A stretch of 6,170 bases of DNA, taken from NCBI GenBank assembly GCA_030043335.1, contig JASHXX010000301.1, positions 1 through 6,170 of the forward strand. The letters run 5' to 3'. Source of the DNA: Xanthobacteraceae bacterium. GTDB lineage: Bacteria; Pseudomonadota; Alphaproteobacteria; Rhizobiales; Xanthobacteraceae. Positions 1 to 5,696 of the stretch are shown piece by piece. The notes beneath the pieces are model-generated. The model was not told the DNA's origin. It ran no database searches and saw only the letters and a program-made list of their open reading frames with translations. Position numbers and translations under genes: made by a program. Numbering within the stretch: the first letter of the stretch is position 1; each line of letters starts with the position of its first letter.

Positions 1-2
1 TC

Positions 3-590
3 TATGGCGCAGCCTACTGGGTGGCGCCCGTCTATGTGGTCTATGTCCCGCAAAGCTCTACCGGGCTGTTGTTCGCAGGCCATGCAACGGTGTTCGGCAT
101 CCCGATGCCGATCTTCGTCTTTGCCGCGGCTGCGCTGGTGATGCACGCCTTCCTGTCGCGGACCTCGATCGGCCGCTTCATCTACGCGCAGGGCGACAAT
201 CCCGAGGCGGCGCGGCTCTCCGGCATCGCGTTGCGGCCGCTCACCGTGCTCGAGCATGTGCTGGTCGCCGCGCTCGCCTGGCTCGCCGGGCTGGTCTGGA
301 TCGGCCAGACCGGCAGCATGCAGACCAATATCGTGATCGTCGGCACGCAGATCTTCGATGTGATCCTCGTCGTGGTGCTCGGCGGCATCAGCCTGATCGG
401 CGGGCGCGGCGGCGTGTTCAGCGTCGTGGTCGGCTGCGCGCTGATCGGCACGCTGCTCAACGCCTTCACCATCATGGACGTCAACAGCGAGGTGCAGAAC
501 ATCATCCGCGGAGTGGTGTTGCTCGCGGCCATCATCCTCGACAATTGGCTGCATCCGCGCGACGAGGAGACCGCGCGCCAGGGCGAATGA
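3..590 (+). CDS. ABC transporter permease, CUT2/RbsC type (5' partial)
   Basis: Inner-membrane permease subunit of a sugar-type (CUT2, ribose/xylose-like) ABC importer; the substrate cannot be told from this part. The reading frame is open to the left edge, so the true start lies outside; the GTG at 21 is only an internal valine. About 195 residues are visible, roughly the C-terminal 60% of a usual 320-340 residue protein. Seen in the sequence: hydrophobic membrane segments, the cytoplasmic loop with GDNPEAARLSGI that is typical of RbsC-like permeases and contacts the ATPase, the LGGISLIGGRGGV stretch, and a last helix ending in ILDNWLHPR before a charged tail. Known of the family: such permeases work with an RbsA-type ATPase and a periplasmic binding protein, which would lie upstream. 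Nothing downstream in this window belongs to the same transporter. Family is sure, substrate unknown. Confidence 0.9.
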   Translation, partial: YGAAYWVAPVYVVYVPQSSTGLLFAGHATVFGIPMPIFVFAAAALVMHAFLSRTSIGRFIYAQGDNPEAARLSGIALRPLTVLEHVLVAALAWLAGLVWIGQTGSMQTNIVIVGTQIFDVILVVVLGGISLIGGRGGVFSVVVGCALIGTLLNAFTIMDVNSEVQNIIRGVVLLAAIILDNWLHPRDEETARQGE

Positions 591-600
591 GCCGCACGCC

Positions 601-720
601 TCAGATCAGCTTGGCGTCCAATGTGATTTCGGCGTTGAGAACCTTTGAGACCGGACAGTTCTTCTCGGCATCTCTCGCCGTTTCAAGGAATTTGGCTTCG
701 TCGAGGTTCGGCACCCGCGC
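601..720 (-). pseudogene. OsmC-family peroxidase, C-terminal remnant
   Basis: Read on the minus strand, a frame ending in TGA at 601-603 gives about 39 residues that look like the end of an OsmC/Ohr-type thiol peroxidase: VPNLDEAKF, then NCPVSKVLNAEITLDAKL and a final I. The NCPVS motif carries the second redox cysteine of the family. OsmC proteins are about 140 residues and detoxify organic hydroperoxides with two cysteines. Here the frame runs only to an in-frame stop at 772-774, has no ATG, and residues encoded beyond about 720 are arginine- and alanine-rich and unlike OsmC. I could not find the N-terminal two thirds or the first catalytic cysteine in any minus-strand frame up to 900. It is best read as a gene truncated by deletion or rearrangement with a breakpoint near 720. 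The only possible start is a GTG at 712-714, giving a 37-residue peptide that could not be a peroxidase. Confidence 0.75.
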
Positions 721-895
721 GCAAGGTGAGCGCGGAGCGGCTGATGCGCGATGGGCGGGGATCGCGAAAAGTCAGCCAGCGGTGTTTTGCCGTCGCAACG
801 CGGCTCGGCGTCCCCGGTTCCCATGCGGGCGCAAATGGTCTATTGAAAATCGACGCAACGCCCCGGCGCGCGAGCCTGTCAAAGGCACTAAGGCC
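721..895. other. Intergenic stretch without a recognisable gene
   Basis: Between the OsmC remnant and the acyl-CoA dehydrogenase start. Frames are open on both strands but their translations are arginine/alanine-rich and match nothing I know. The promoter of the dehydrogenase-P450 unit should lie here. A TTGAAA at 843-848 is the only hexamer resembling a -35 box, with no convincing -10 box at the right distance. I see no clear operator, riboswitch or repeat. Confidence 0.4.
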
Positions 896-2653
896 ATGAA
901 CGTTCTACGAAATCTGGTCCCCGCCGTCGCTCCGAGCGGTTCGGACCTGATCGCGCCCGATTGCCGGGGGCTCAATTTCTGGACCATCGATCGCTCGCTT
1001 CGCGACCTGCTGGCGCTCTATCTCGACGACAAGGCGCTAGCGCATTTTACGCCGCATTTCACGCGTCTGGGCGAACTCGCCGGCTCCCGGCTCGACGAGC
1101 TCGCGCAGCAGGCCGACAAGCGCACGCCGATCCTGCACCACCGCGACCGTTTCGGCCGCGACGCCGATTGGGTCGAATATCACCCCGCCTATCGGGAAAT
1201 GGAGCGCATCGGCTTCGGCGAATTCGGCCTGCATGCGATGTCGCGGCGGCCGGGCGTCCTCGGTTGGCCGCAAGCCGCGCCGCCGCTTGTCAAATACGCG
1301 ATGCAGTATTTGTTCGCCCAGGCGGAGTTCGGGTTGCTCTGTCCGCTCTCGGTGAGCGACACCTCGATCATGCTGATTCAGAAATACGGCGATGAGCGGG
1401 TGACGCAGCGCTATCTGCCCGGCATGCTGAGCCAAGACATGGATCGGCTGCTCAAAGGTGCGCAGTACATGACCGAGAAGGCCGGCGGCTCCGATCTCTC
1501 CGGCATCGCCGTGACCGCAGAGCGCGTCGGCGATCATTGGGAGCTGTGGGGCGACAAGTGGTTCTGCTCCTGCCCCGATCACGACGTGGTGCTGATCCTC
1601 GGCCGCTGCCAAGGCGCGCCGCCCGGCAATGCCGGCCTGTCGCTATTCGTCATGCCGCGGCGGCTCGAGGACGGCAGCCGCAACCGCTATCGCGTCGTGC
1701 GCCTCAAGGACAAGCTCGGGTCGCGTTCGATGGCCTCGGGCGAGACCATCATCGAGGGCGCCGTCGCCTATCTCCTCGGCGAGCCGGGTCGCGGCTTGAA
1801 GCAGATGATGGATCAGGTGAACCTGTCGCGGCTGTCGCACGGCTTCCGCGCCGCCGGCATGATGCGGCGCTGCCTCAACGAGGCGTTGCAGGTGGCGCGC
1901 CACCGCCACGCCTTCGGTCGCGCGCTGATCGATCACCCGCTGGCGCGGCGCCAGCTCCTCAAGCTCATGCTGCCGGTCGAGCAGGCGCTGTCCGTTGCGG
2001 TCGCCGCGGCGGTGGCGATGGGCAATGACGACGAAGCACAGCTGCGCATCCTGACGCCGCTGGTCAAATACCGCGCCTGTCGCGACAACGTGCCGGTCGC
2101 CACCGGCGCCATGGAGATGCGCGGCGGCAACGGCTACATCGAGGACTGGGTCAACGCCAAGCTCGTCCGCGACGCCCATCTCGGTCTCATCTGGGAAGGG
2201 ACTTCGAGCGTCAACGCGCTCGATATCATCCGCCGCGCCGTCGGCCGCGAGCGCACGCACATGCCGCTGGCCCAAGCGCTGCACCGCCGCCTGGATCAGG
2301 CGCCGATGCCCGGCCAGTTCCGGGGCCGCCTCGCTGCGCTCCTCGACCGGGCCGTCGCCTTCGCCGACGCCGTGTCGAAGCGGCCGAATGCGGAAGCCTC
2401 CAGCCGCCGCGCCGCGAGCGCGCTCTATCATGCCTCGAGCGCCGCGCTTCTCGCCGCCGAGGGCGCCGAACTGGGCAAACGCGGCGGCGACGCGCGGCGG
2501 CTCCTGCTCGCCCGGCTGGTGCTCGACCACCGGCTCGGCGGCGCCGATCCTTTTGCCTTGCCCGACGAGGACCGGGAGGAAAAGGTCACCGCCAGGCTCC
2601 TCGACGACGATCCCCTTTCATTGTCGGAGGCCACGTCCTTGTTGGCGGCCTGA
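896..2653 (+). CDS. AidB-like acyl-CoA dehydrogenase
   Basis: FAD-dependent acyl-CoA dehydrogenase-fold flavoprotein of the AidB branch, 585 residues, cytoplasmic. E. coli AidB (about 541 residues) is induced by alkylation stress, binds DNA and has weak isovaleryl-CoA dehydrogenase activity; relatives may simply oxidise acyl-CoAs. Seen here: an AidB-type N-terminal domain (about 20-180, with DCRGLNFW and FHP/YHP-like segments), the flavin motif MTEKAGGSD beginning at M192, GDKWFCSCPD, GLSLFVMPRRLEDG, RLKDKLGSRSMAS, RHRHAFG, and IWEGTSSVNALDIIRR, where E434 sits at the usual catalytic-base position. The C-terminal part after about 445 is alanine/arginine-rich. ATG 896 is chosen because similarity to the family begins just after it and AAGG-type purines precede it. 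The frame is open upstream to 545, but that part has no family resemblance and lies opposite the OsmC remnant. It is followed after 27 bases by the P450, so the two are probably co-transcribed. Substrate, and enzyme versus DNA-protection role, are undetermined. Confidence 0.88.
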   Translation: MNVLRNLVPAVAPSGSDLIAPDCRGLNFWTIDRSLRDLLALYLDDKALAHFTPHFTRLGELAGSRLDELAQQADKRTPILHHRDRFGRDADWVEYHPAYREMERIGFGEFGLHAMSRRPGVLGWPQAAPPLVKYAMQYLFAQAEFGLLCPLSVSDTSIMLIQKYGDERVTQRYLPGMLSQDMDRLLKGAQYMTEKAGGSDLSGIAVTAERVGDHWELWGDKWFCSCPDHDVVLILGRCQGAPPGNAGLSLFVMPRRLEDGSRNRYRVVRLKDKLGSRSMASGETIIEGAVAYLLGEPGRGLKQMMDQVNLSRLSHGFRAAGMMRRCLNEALQVARHRHAFGRALIDHPLARRQLLKLMLPVEQALSVAVAAAVAMGNDDEAQLRILTPLVKYRACRDNVPVATGAMEMRGGNGYIEDWVNAKLVRDAHLGLIWEGTSSVNALDIIRRAVGRERTHMPLAQALHRRLDQAPMPGQFRGRLAALLDRAVAFADAVSKRPNAEASSRRAASALYHASSAALLAAEGAELGKRGGDARRLLLARLVLDHRLGGADPFALPDEDREEKVTARLLDDDPLSLSEATSLLAA

Positions 2654-2666
2654 CTTCTGCCACGAC

Positions 2667-2671
2667 GGGAG
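2667..2671 (+). promoter_or_regulatory. Shine-Dalgarno site of the P450 gene
   Basis: GGGAG, with nine bases between it and ATG 2681. It supports this start over the in-frame ATG at 2732, which has no comparable site. It lies in the 27-base gap after the dehydrogenase stop, consistent with independent ribosome loading on a shared mRNA. Confidence 0.65.
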
Positions 2672-2680
2672 TGACTAGTC

Positions 2681-3937
2681 ATGCACGGCACCCGCGAACC
2701 GATCGATGACGCGAGAGCGGAAGCCTATTCGATGCGGCTTGAGGACATCGACGTCAGCCGACCGGAGCTGTTCCGTTCGAATACGATGTGGCCTTACTTC
2801 GAACGGCTTCGCAGGGAAGCGCCGGTCCACTATTGCCCCTCTAGTCGCGTCGGTCCGTACTGGTCGGTGACCAAGTACAAGGACATCATGCATGTCGAGA
2901 CCAATCACGCGACTTTTTCCTCCGACATCCATCTCGGCGGCATCGGCATTCAGAACACCAAACCGGACTATCGCCGCGAAAGCTTCATTGCCATGGACGA
3001 GCCGCGGCACAGCCAGCAACGCAAGACCGTTGCGCCGATGTTCGCGCCGCAGAATCTCGATCAGTTGGCGAACACCATTCGGGTGCGGGCGCGTGAGATT
3101 CTCGATCACCTGCCGCGCAACGAGACTTTCGACTGGGTCGATCGCGTCTCGGTCGAGCTGACGACGCAGATGCTGGCGACGCTGTTCGACTTCCCCTGGG
3201 AAGAGCGGCGCAAGCTGACGCGCTGGTCCAATGTGGCGACCGCGGCGCCGGGCAATCGCGAGATCATCGCTTCGGAGGCGGCACGCGACGCCGAGCTCAA
3301 GGAATGCGGCGCCTATTTCGCCGAGCTGTGGAAGCAGCGGATCAAGCAGCCGCCGAAGACCGATCTGATCTCGATGATGGCGCACAGCTCGGCCACCCGC
3401 GACATGGATCCTGACAACTTCCTCGGCAATCTCATCCTGCTGATCGTCGGCGGCAACGACACCACGCGAAACTCACTCTCCGGTAGCGTCTACGCGCTCA
3501 ATCTATTCCCCGGCGAGTACGAAAAGCTGCGCCGCAACCATTCCCTGGTGCAAAACCTCGTGCCCGAGGTGATCCGCTGGCAGACCCCGCTCGCCCATAT
3601 GCGCCGCACCGCGCTCGCCGACACCCAGATTGCCGGCAAGGAGATCAAGCAGGGCGAGAAAGTCGTGATGTGGTACGTCTCGGGCAACCGCGACGAGGAC
3701 ATGTTCGACAATGCCGATGATCTGGTGATCGAGCGGCGCAACGCGCGCAACCACATCGCCTTCGGCTTCGGGATTCACCGCTGCCTCGGTCTGCGGCTTG
3801 CCGAGTTGCAGCTGCGGATCGTGTGGGAGGAGATCCTGCAGCGCTTCGACATGATCAGCGTCGTCGATCAGCCGAAGTGGATCTACTCGAATTTCGTCAA
3901 GGGCTACGAGAAGCTGCCGGTGCGGATTCCCGGCTAG
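2681..3937 (+). CDS. Cytochrome P450, CYP153 family (alkane/fatty-acid terminal hydroxylase type)
   Basis: Soluble bacterial class I P450, 418 residues, full length and without a membrane anchor. CYP153 enzymes insert one oxygen atom at the terminal carbon of medium-chain alkanes, fatty acids or related aliphatics, using electrons from a ferredoxin and ferredoxin reductase. Seen here: GPYWSVTKYKDIM near the N-terminus, FIAMDEPRHSQQRKTV (helix C), the CYP153-like FDWVDRVSVELTTQMLATLF and FPWEERRKLTRW, the I-helix oxygen-activation motif GGNDTT (257-262), ExxR (E296, R299) in PEVIRWQTPLAHMRR, and the haem loop FGFGIHRCLG (361-370) with axial ligand C368. The end YSNFVKGYEKLPVRI is also typical. 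All residues expected for catalysis are present. It follows the acyl-CoA dehydrogenase by 27 bases in the same direction. Unlike many CYP153 loci, no ferredoxin or reductase gene is adjacent, so redox partners must come from elsewhere. P450 identity is certain; the CYP153 call rests on remembered motifs. Confidence 0.9.
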   Translation: MHGTREPIDDARAEAYSMRLEDIDVSRPELFRSNTMWPYFERLRREAPVHYCPSSRVGPYWSVTKYKDIMHVETNHATFSSDIHLGGIGIQNTKPDYRRESFIAMDEPRHSQQRKTVAPMFAPQNLDQLANTIRVRAREILDHLPRNETFDWVDRVSVELTTQMLATLFDFPWEERRKLTRWSNVATAAPGNREIIASEAARDAELKECGAYFAELWKQRIKQPPKTDLISMMAHSSATRDMDPDNFLGNLILLIVGGNDTTRNSLSGSVYALNLFPGEYEKLRRNHSLVQNLVPEVIRWQTPLAHMRRTALADTQIAGKEIKQGEKVVMWYVSGNRDEDMFDNADDLVIERRNARNHIAFGFGIHRCLGLRLAELQLRIVWEEILQRFDMISVVDQPKWIYSNFVKGYEKLPVRIPG

Positions 3938-3954
3938 CGCACGCGCGCTGTTTT
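3936..3954 (+). terminator. Weak terminator-like hairpin at the P450 stop
   Basis: AGCGC (3936-3940) pairs with GCGCT (3945-3949) around a four-base loop, overlaps the stop codon, and is followed by GTTTT. The stem is only five pairs (six with a wobble), so it may be a weak or partial terminator of the dehydrogenase-P450 unit. Confidence 0.35.
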
Positions 3955-4095
3955 CCCGAACGATGCAGCCGAGGGCTTTGCGTCGGCACGATTCAACCAT
4001 ATTGCCGGCACAATGATCCGGTTCCATCCGCTCCGCTGCTAGCACGCTAATGGAAACCGCCATGAGACTGTGGGAACAAGAAAACGGGGGTGTAA

Positions 4096-4305
4096 ATGGC
4101 GTCTCTCTATCAGACGGAGCTATATCGGATTGACGGGCAGCTGAAATCGCTGCTGACGAAACTTAAAGACGCTACGCCAAGCGAGCGCTACCACGCATTG
4201 CAAACATTCGAGCGGGCTGTGACCTACTTCGTGGATCGCATTTACGCGCTCAACGAAGGCAATTCTACGCTTGTTGGAAGCGAGCGCGCCCCGGCGCGGC
4301 GCTAG
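4096..4305 (+). CDS. Small hypothetical protein, 69 residues
   Basis: I do not recognise this protein. It starts at ATG 4096 after a purine-rich GGGGGTG (4085-4091) that can serve as ribosome-binding site. The product is hydrophilic, with no signal peptide or membrane helix. Residues 5-55 look helical and amphipathic (YQTELYRIDGQL, SLLTKLKDATPSERYHALQTFE, AVTYFVDRIYALNEG), followed by a short basic tail ending APARR. This pattern fits a small helical adaptor or oligomeric protein, but no function can be given. The base composition is visibly less GC-rich than its neighbours, with many A/T-ending codons, which may reflect a poorly expressed or more recently acquired gene. The sensible amino-acid pattern in this frame supports real coding. 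It stands alone, 158 bases after the P450 and 183 bases before the Crp-like gene. Confidence 0.6.
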   Translation: MASLYQTELYRIDGQLKSLLTKLKDATPSERYHALQTFERAVTYFVDRIYALNEGNSTLVGSERAPARR

Positions 4306-4325
4306 GGAGGGCTTCGAGCCAAGCG

Positions 4326-4340
4326 TCGCGCTACGCGCGA
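4326..4340. repeat. Short perfect inverted repeat
   Basis: TCGCGC (4326-4331) and GCGCGA (4335-4340) form a six-pair stem with a three-base loop, followed by AAAAT. It lies 21 bases after the small ORF's stop codon. It could be part of a terminator or of the larger palindromic block just downstream. Confidence 0.5.
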
Positions 4341-4354
4341 AAATGGCGGATGTT

Positions 4355-4407
4355 GCGCCGGCGGGGGAAAGGGCTGGGGCATCGCCCCAGCCTTCGCCGC
4401 CCGGCGC
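4355..4407. repeat. Long imperfect palindrome between small ORF and crp-like gene
   Basis: The core is a perfect nine-pair stem, GGCTGGGGC (4372-4380) with GCCCCAGCC (4384-4392), closed by a three-base ATC loop. Outside it, after a short irregular part, GCGCCGG (4355-4361) pairs with CCGGCGC (4401-4407), so the whole 53 bases can fold into one long hairpin. There is no proper T-run after it (only TT directly after the core), so it is a doubtful Rho-independent terminator. Alternatives are a dispersed intergenic palindromic repeat or an RNA structure in the leader of the crp-like gene. Confidence 0.55.
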
Positions 4408-4477
4408 CGCCTCTGCCGCCGAGGTGGACGACGGCATTGTGCTCATGCTTAGCTTGCGGCCGCCTCGGACCCGGTTC

Positions 4478-4481
4478 GGAG
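4478..4481 (+). promoter_or_regulatory. Shine-Dalgarno site of the crp-like gene
   Basis: GGAG, with seven bases between it and ATG 4489, supports this start codon. Confidence 0.5.
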
Positions 4482-4488
4482 CCGCACC

Positions 4489-5184
4489 ATGGCGACCATT
4501 TCGGCAAGCGAACGCGGCCGCAAATTATTGGAAAAATGTACATTGTTCGACGCCCTCGACCAGGAGGCGCGTCGCGAGATCGTCTCTTATGCGCAGCGGC
4601 GCAGCTTTTCGTCCGGGCAGTCGATCTGCCGGATCGGCGATCCCGGCGACAGCATGATGGCGGTGATAGTCGGCACCGTGCGAATCTCGCAGCCCACGGT
4701 GAAAGGCAAGGAGATCATTCTTGCCGACCTGCAGGCCGGCGAATTGTTCGGCGAGATCGCGCTGCTCGACGGCAAGGCGCGTTCGGCGAACGCGACGGCG
4801 CACACCAAATGCGAGCTCATGGTGCTGGACCGGCGCGATCTGTTGCCGTTCCTCGAACGAAATCCGAGCGCCAGCCTCAGGCTGATGGAGATGCTGTGCG
4901 CGCGCATCCGCCGTTCCGAGGAGCGGATGAGCGATATTGCCTTTCTCGACCTGCCGGCGCGTCTGGCCAAGACGCTGCTGCATTACCCGGCGCCGAGCAC
5001 CAGCGCTGGCACGATCAAATTGTCGCTTTCGCAAAGCGAATTGGCGGCGATGGCCGGCGCCACGCGGGAGAACGTCAATCGCTGCCTGCGCGACTGGCAG
5101 CGGCGCGGCATTCTGGAATTGCGCGACCGCTGGACGATCATCCGTCGGCCCGAAGCACTGCGCAATCTCCTAAAATTGGCTTGA
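4489..5184 (+). CDS. Crp/Fnr-family transcriptional regulator
   Basis: Cytoplasmic DNA-binding regulator of 231 residues, the normal family length. The N-terminal cyclic-nucleotide-binding fold spans about 17-130. Its phosphate-binding cassette is canonical: GELFGEIALLDGKARSA, with E89, R98 and S99 at the positions that hold the ribose and cyclic phosphate in CRP, so binding of cAMP or another cyclic nucleotide is plausible. A long dimerisation helix follows (about 132-160), then a winged helix-turn-helix with LSQSELAAMAGATRENVNRCL (helices about 181-201) and the wing RGILELRDRWTII. It lacks the N-terminal cysteine cluster of oxygen-sensing FNR; cysteines at 17 and 47 are not spaced for an iron-sulfur centre. 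A GGAG ribosome-binding site precedes the start and a hairpin terminator follows the stop, so it is likely a single-gene transcript. Its targets are unknown; I saw no clear FNR/CRP-type palindrome upstream of the neighbouring genes. Confidence 0.93.
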   Translation: MATISASERGRKLLEKCTLFDALDQEARREIVSYAQRRSFSSGQSICRIGDPGDSMMAVIVGTVRISQPTVKGKEIILADLQAGELFGEIALLDGKARSANATAHTKCELMVLDRRDLLPFLERNPSASLRLMEMLCARIRRSEERMSDIAFLDLPARLAKTLLHYPAPSTSAGTIKLSLSQSELAAMAGATRENVNRCLRDWQRRGILELRDRWTIIRRPEALRNLLKLA

Positions 5185-5198
5185 TCGTTTTTCGCGGC

Positions 5199-5222
5199 AT
5201 CGCGGCCTGCCGCGATTTCTTG
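5199..5222 (+). terminator. Rho-independent terminator of the crp-like gene
   Basis: ATCGCGG (5199-5205) pairs with CCGCGAT (5210-5216) around a four-base loop (CCTG) and is followed by TTTCTT. It starts 14 bases after the stop codon at 5184, the usual position for an intrinsic terminator. Confidence 0.65.
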
Positions 5223-5328
5223 CAGCGATTTTGGCTGTGACGCGCGGCACAGACATTTTGCCATGCACGACTAGATTTACGCACAGCAACACGTGTCGAT
5301 TCGGCGCGTGTCGGTCGACTTTTGATGT

Positions 5329-5333
5329 GGAGG
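5329..5333 (+). promoter_or_regulatory. Shine-Dalgarno site of the DUF1127 gene
   Basis: GGAGG, with six bases between it and ATG 5340. It decides the start: an in-frame ATG at 5325 and a TTG at 5322 lie before or within the site and cannot use it. Confidence 0.75.
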
Positions 5334-5339
5334 AAGGCC

Positions 5340-5525
5340 ATGAACAAAAGGTTCCATCCATATCGCCAATCGCTTTGGAGCGAGCTGAAGCGCCATTTTC
5401 TCGAATGGCGGCAACGCGCCTTGATCGGGCGAGAGCTGAGGACACTGAGCGACCGCCAATGCGAGGATATCGGTCTAAAGCCCACCTACCACAACGATCT
5501 GAGAAAATCGTTCTGGTGGGGATAG
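5340..5525 (+). CDS. DUF1127 (YjiS-like) small protein
   Basis: A 61-residue, arginine-rich, cytoplasmic mini-protein of the DUF1127 family. After a variable N-terminus (about 1-25, with WSELKRHFLEWRQRA) comes the family signature: RELRTLSDRQCEDIGLKP, an arginine/leucine helix followed by the LSDxxxxDIGL motif. Known of the family: these proteins are abundant in alphaproteobacteria, often in many copies, and studied members act in phosphate metabolism, RNA turnover or stress adaptation through protein or RNA contacts. The role of this copy is unknown. The C-terminus ends in the aromatic KSFWWG rather than the usual short polar end. The start at 5340 is fixed by a strong GGAGG. The gene is alone, with a terminator upstream at 5199 and a strong hairpin downstream at 5587, so it is probably transcribed from its own promoter in 5223-5328, where I could not identify convincing boxes. 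Confidence 0.88.
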   Translation: MNKRFHPYRQSLWSELKRHFLEWRQRALIGRELRTLSDRQCEDIGLKPTYHNDLRKSFWWG

Positions 5526-5547
5526 CGACCGGCGCATCCGACTGAAT

Positions 5548-5571
5548 CCGCATCCGGTTCGGGGGATGCGG
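5548..5571. repeat. Inverted repeat downstream of DUF1127 gene
   Basis: CCGCATCC (5548-5555) pairs with GGATGCGG (5564-5571) around an eight-base loop. No T-run follows. It sits 23 bases after the DUF1127 stop and just before the stronger hairpin at 5587, and may add to transcript 3'-end structure. Confidence 0.45.
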
Positions 5572-5586
5572 CGTGGCAAGAAGAGG

Positions 5587-5619
5587 CGCAGAGGGCGGCG
5601 AAAGTCGCCCTCTGCGTTT
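5587..5619 (+). terminator. Strong hairpin terminator with GAAA loop
   Basis: CGCAGAGGGCG (5587-5597) pairs perfectly with CGCCCTCTGCG (5606-5616). One wobble and one C-G pair extend the stem to 13 pairs closed by a GAAA (GNRA) tetraloop at 5600-5603. TTTC follows on the plus strand. It lies between convergent genes and probably ends the DUF1127 transcript. On the minus strand the following sequence is pyrimidine-rich (CCTCTTCTT), so it may also stop transcription of the ABC ATPase gene that ends at 5697. Confidence 0.75.
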
Positions 5620-5696
5620 CATGGCGGGCGAGCAAGCCAACGCCTTGCCGATCGTGTGCAGTTCGCCTCCGAACGAAGCAAAATCAAACGCCGAGG

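Noticed and set aside
545..895. N-terminal extension of the AidB-like protein, including an ATG at 587 that overlaps the permease stop codon (ATGA)
   Set aside because: The overlap looks like translational coupling, but the 100 or so extra residues have no acyl-CoA dehydrogenase resemblance, are arginine-rich, and run opposite the recognisable OsmC remnant. Family similarity begins right after ATG 896.
1643..2530. Long minus-strand open frame of 295 codons inside the dehydrogenase gene
   Set aside because: Its translation is rich in Ala, Arg, His and Gly with no known motif and it lies fully antisense to a clear gene; such shadows are common in GC-rich DNA.
2675..3385. Minus-strand open frame of 236 codons opposite the P450 gene
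   Set aside because: Antisense to a well-supported P450; low-complexity Arg/His-rich product without motifs.
3997..4010. CCATATTGCCGGC occurs near 3998 and again near 6008
   Set aside because: A 13-base match, one copy inside the coding sequence of the ABC ATPase; no further similarity on either side, so probably chance.
4271..4400. Overlapping frame with EGFEPSV and a T-arm-like GGGCTTCGAGCC near 4313, suggesting a tRNA 3' end
   Set aside because: No D-arm, anticodon arm or acceptor stem can be built around it; the resemblance is limited to one short inverted repeat.
4350..5240. Plus-strand open frame of 296 codons overlapping the crp-like gene
   Set aside because: Out of frame with a clear Crp-family gene; translation is Arg/Ala/Gly-rich and meaningless.
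5231..5259. TTGGCT and CATTTT with 17-base spacing as a promoter for the DUF1127 gene
   Set aside because: Spacing is right but both hexamers match the consensus poorly; too weak to annotate.
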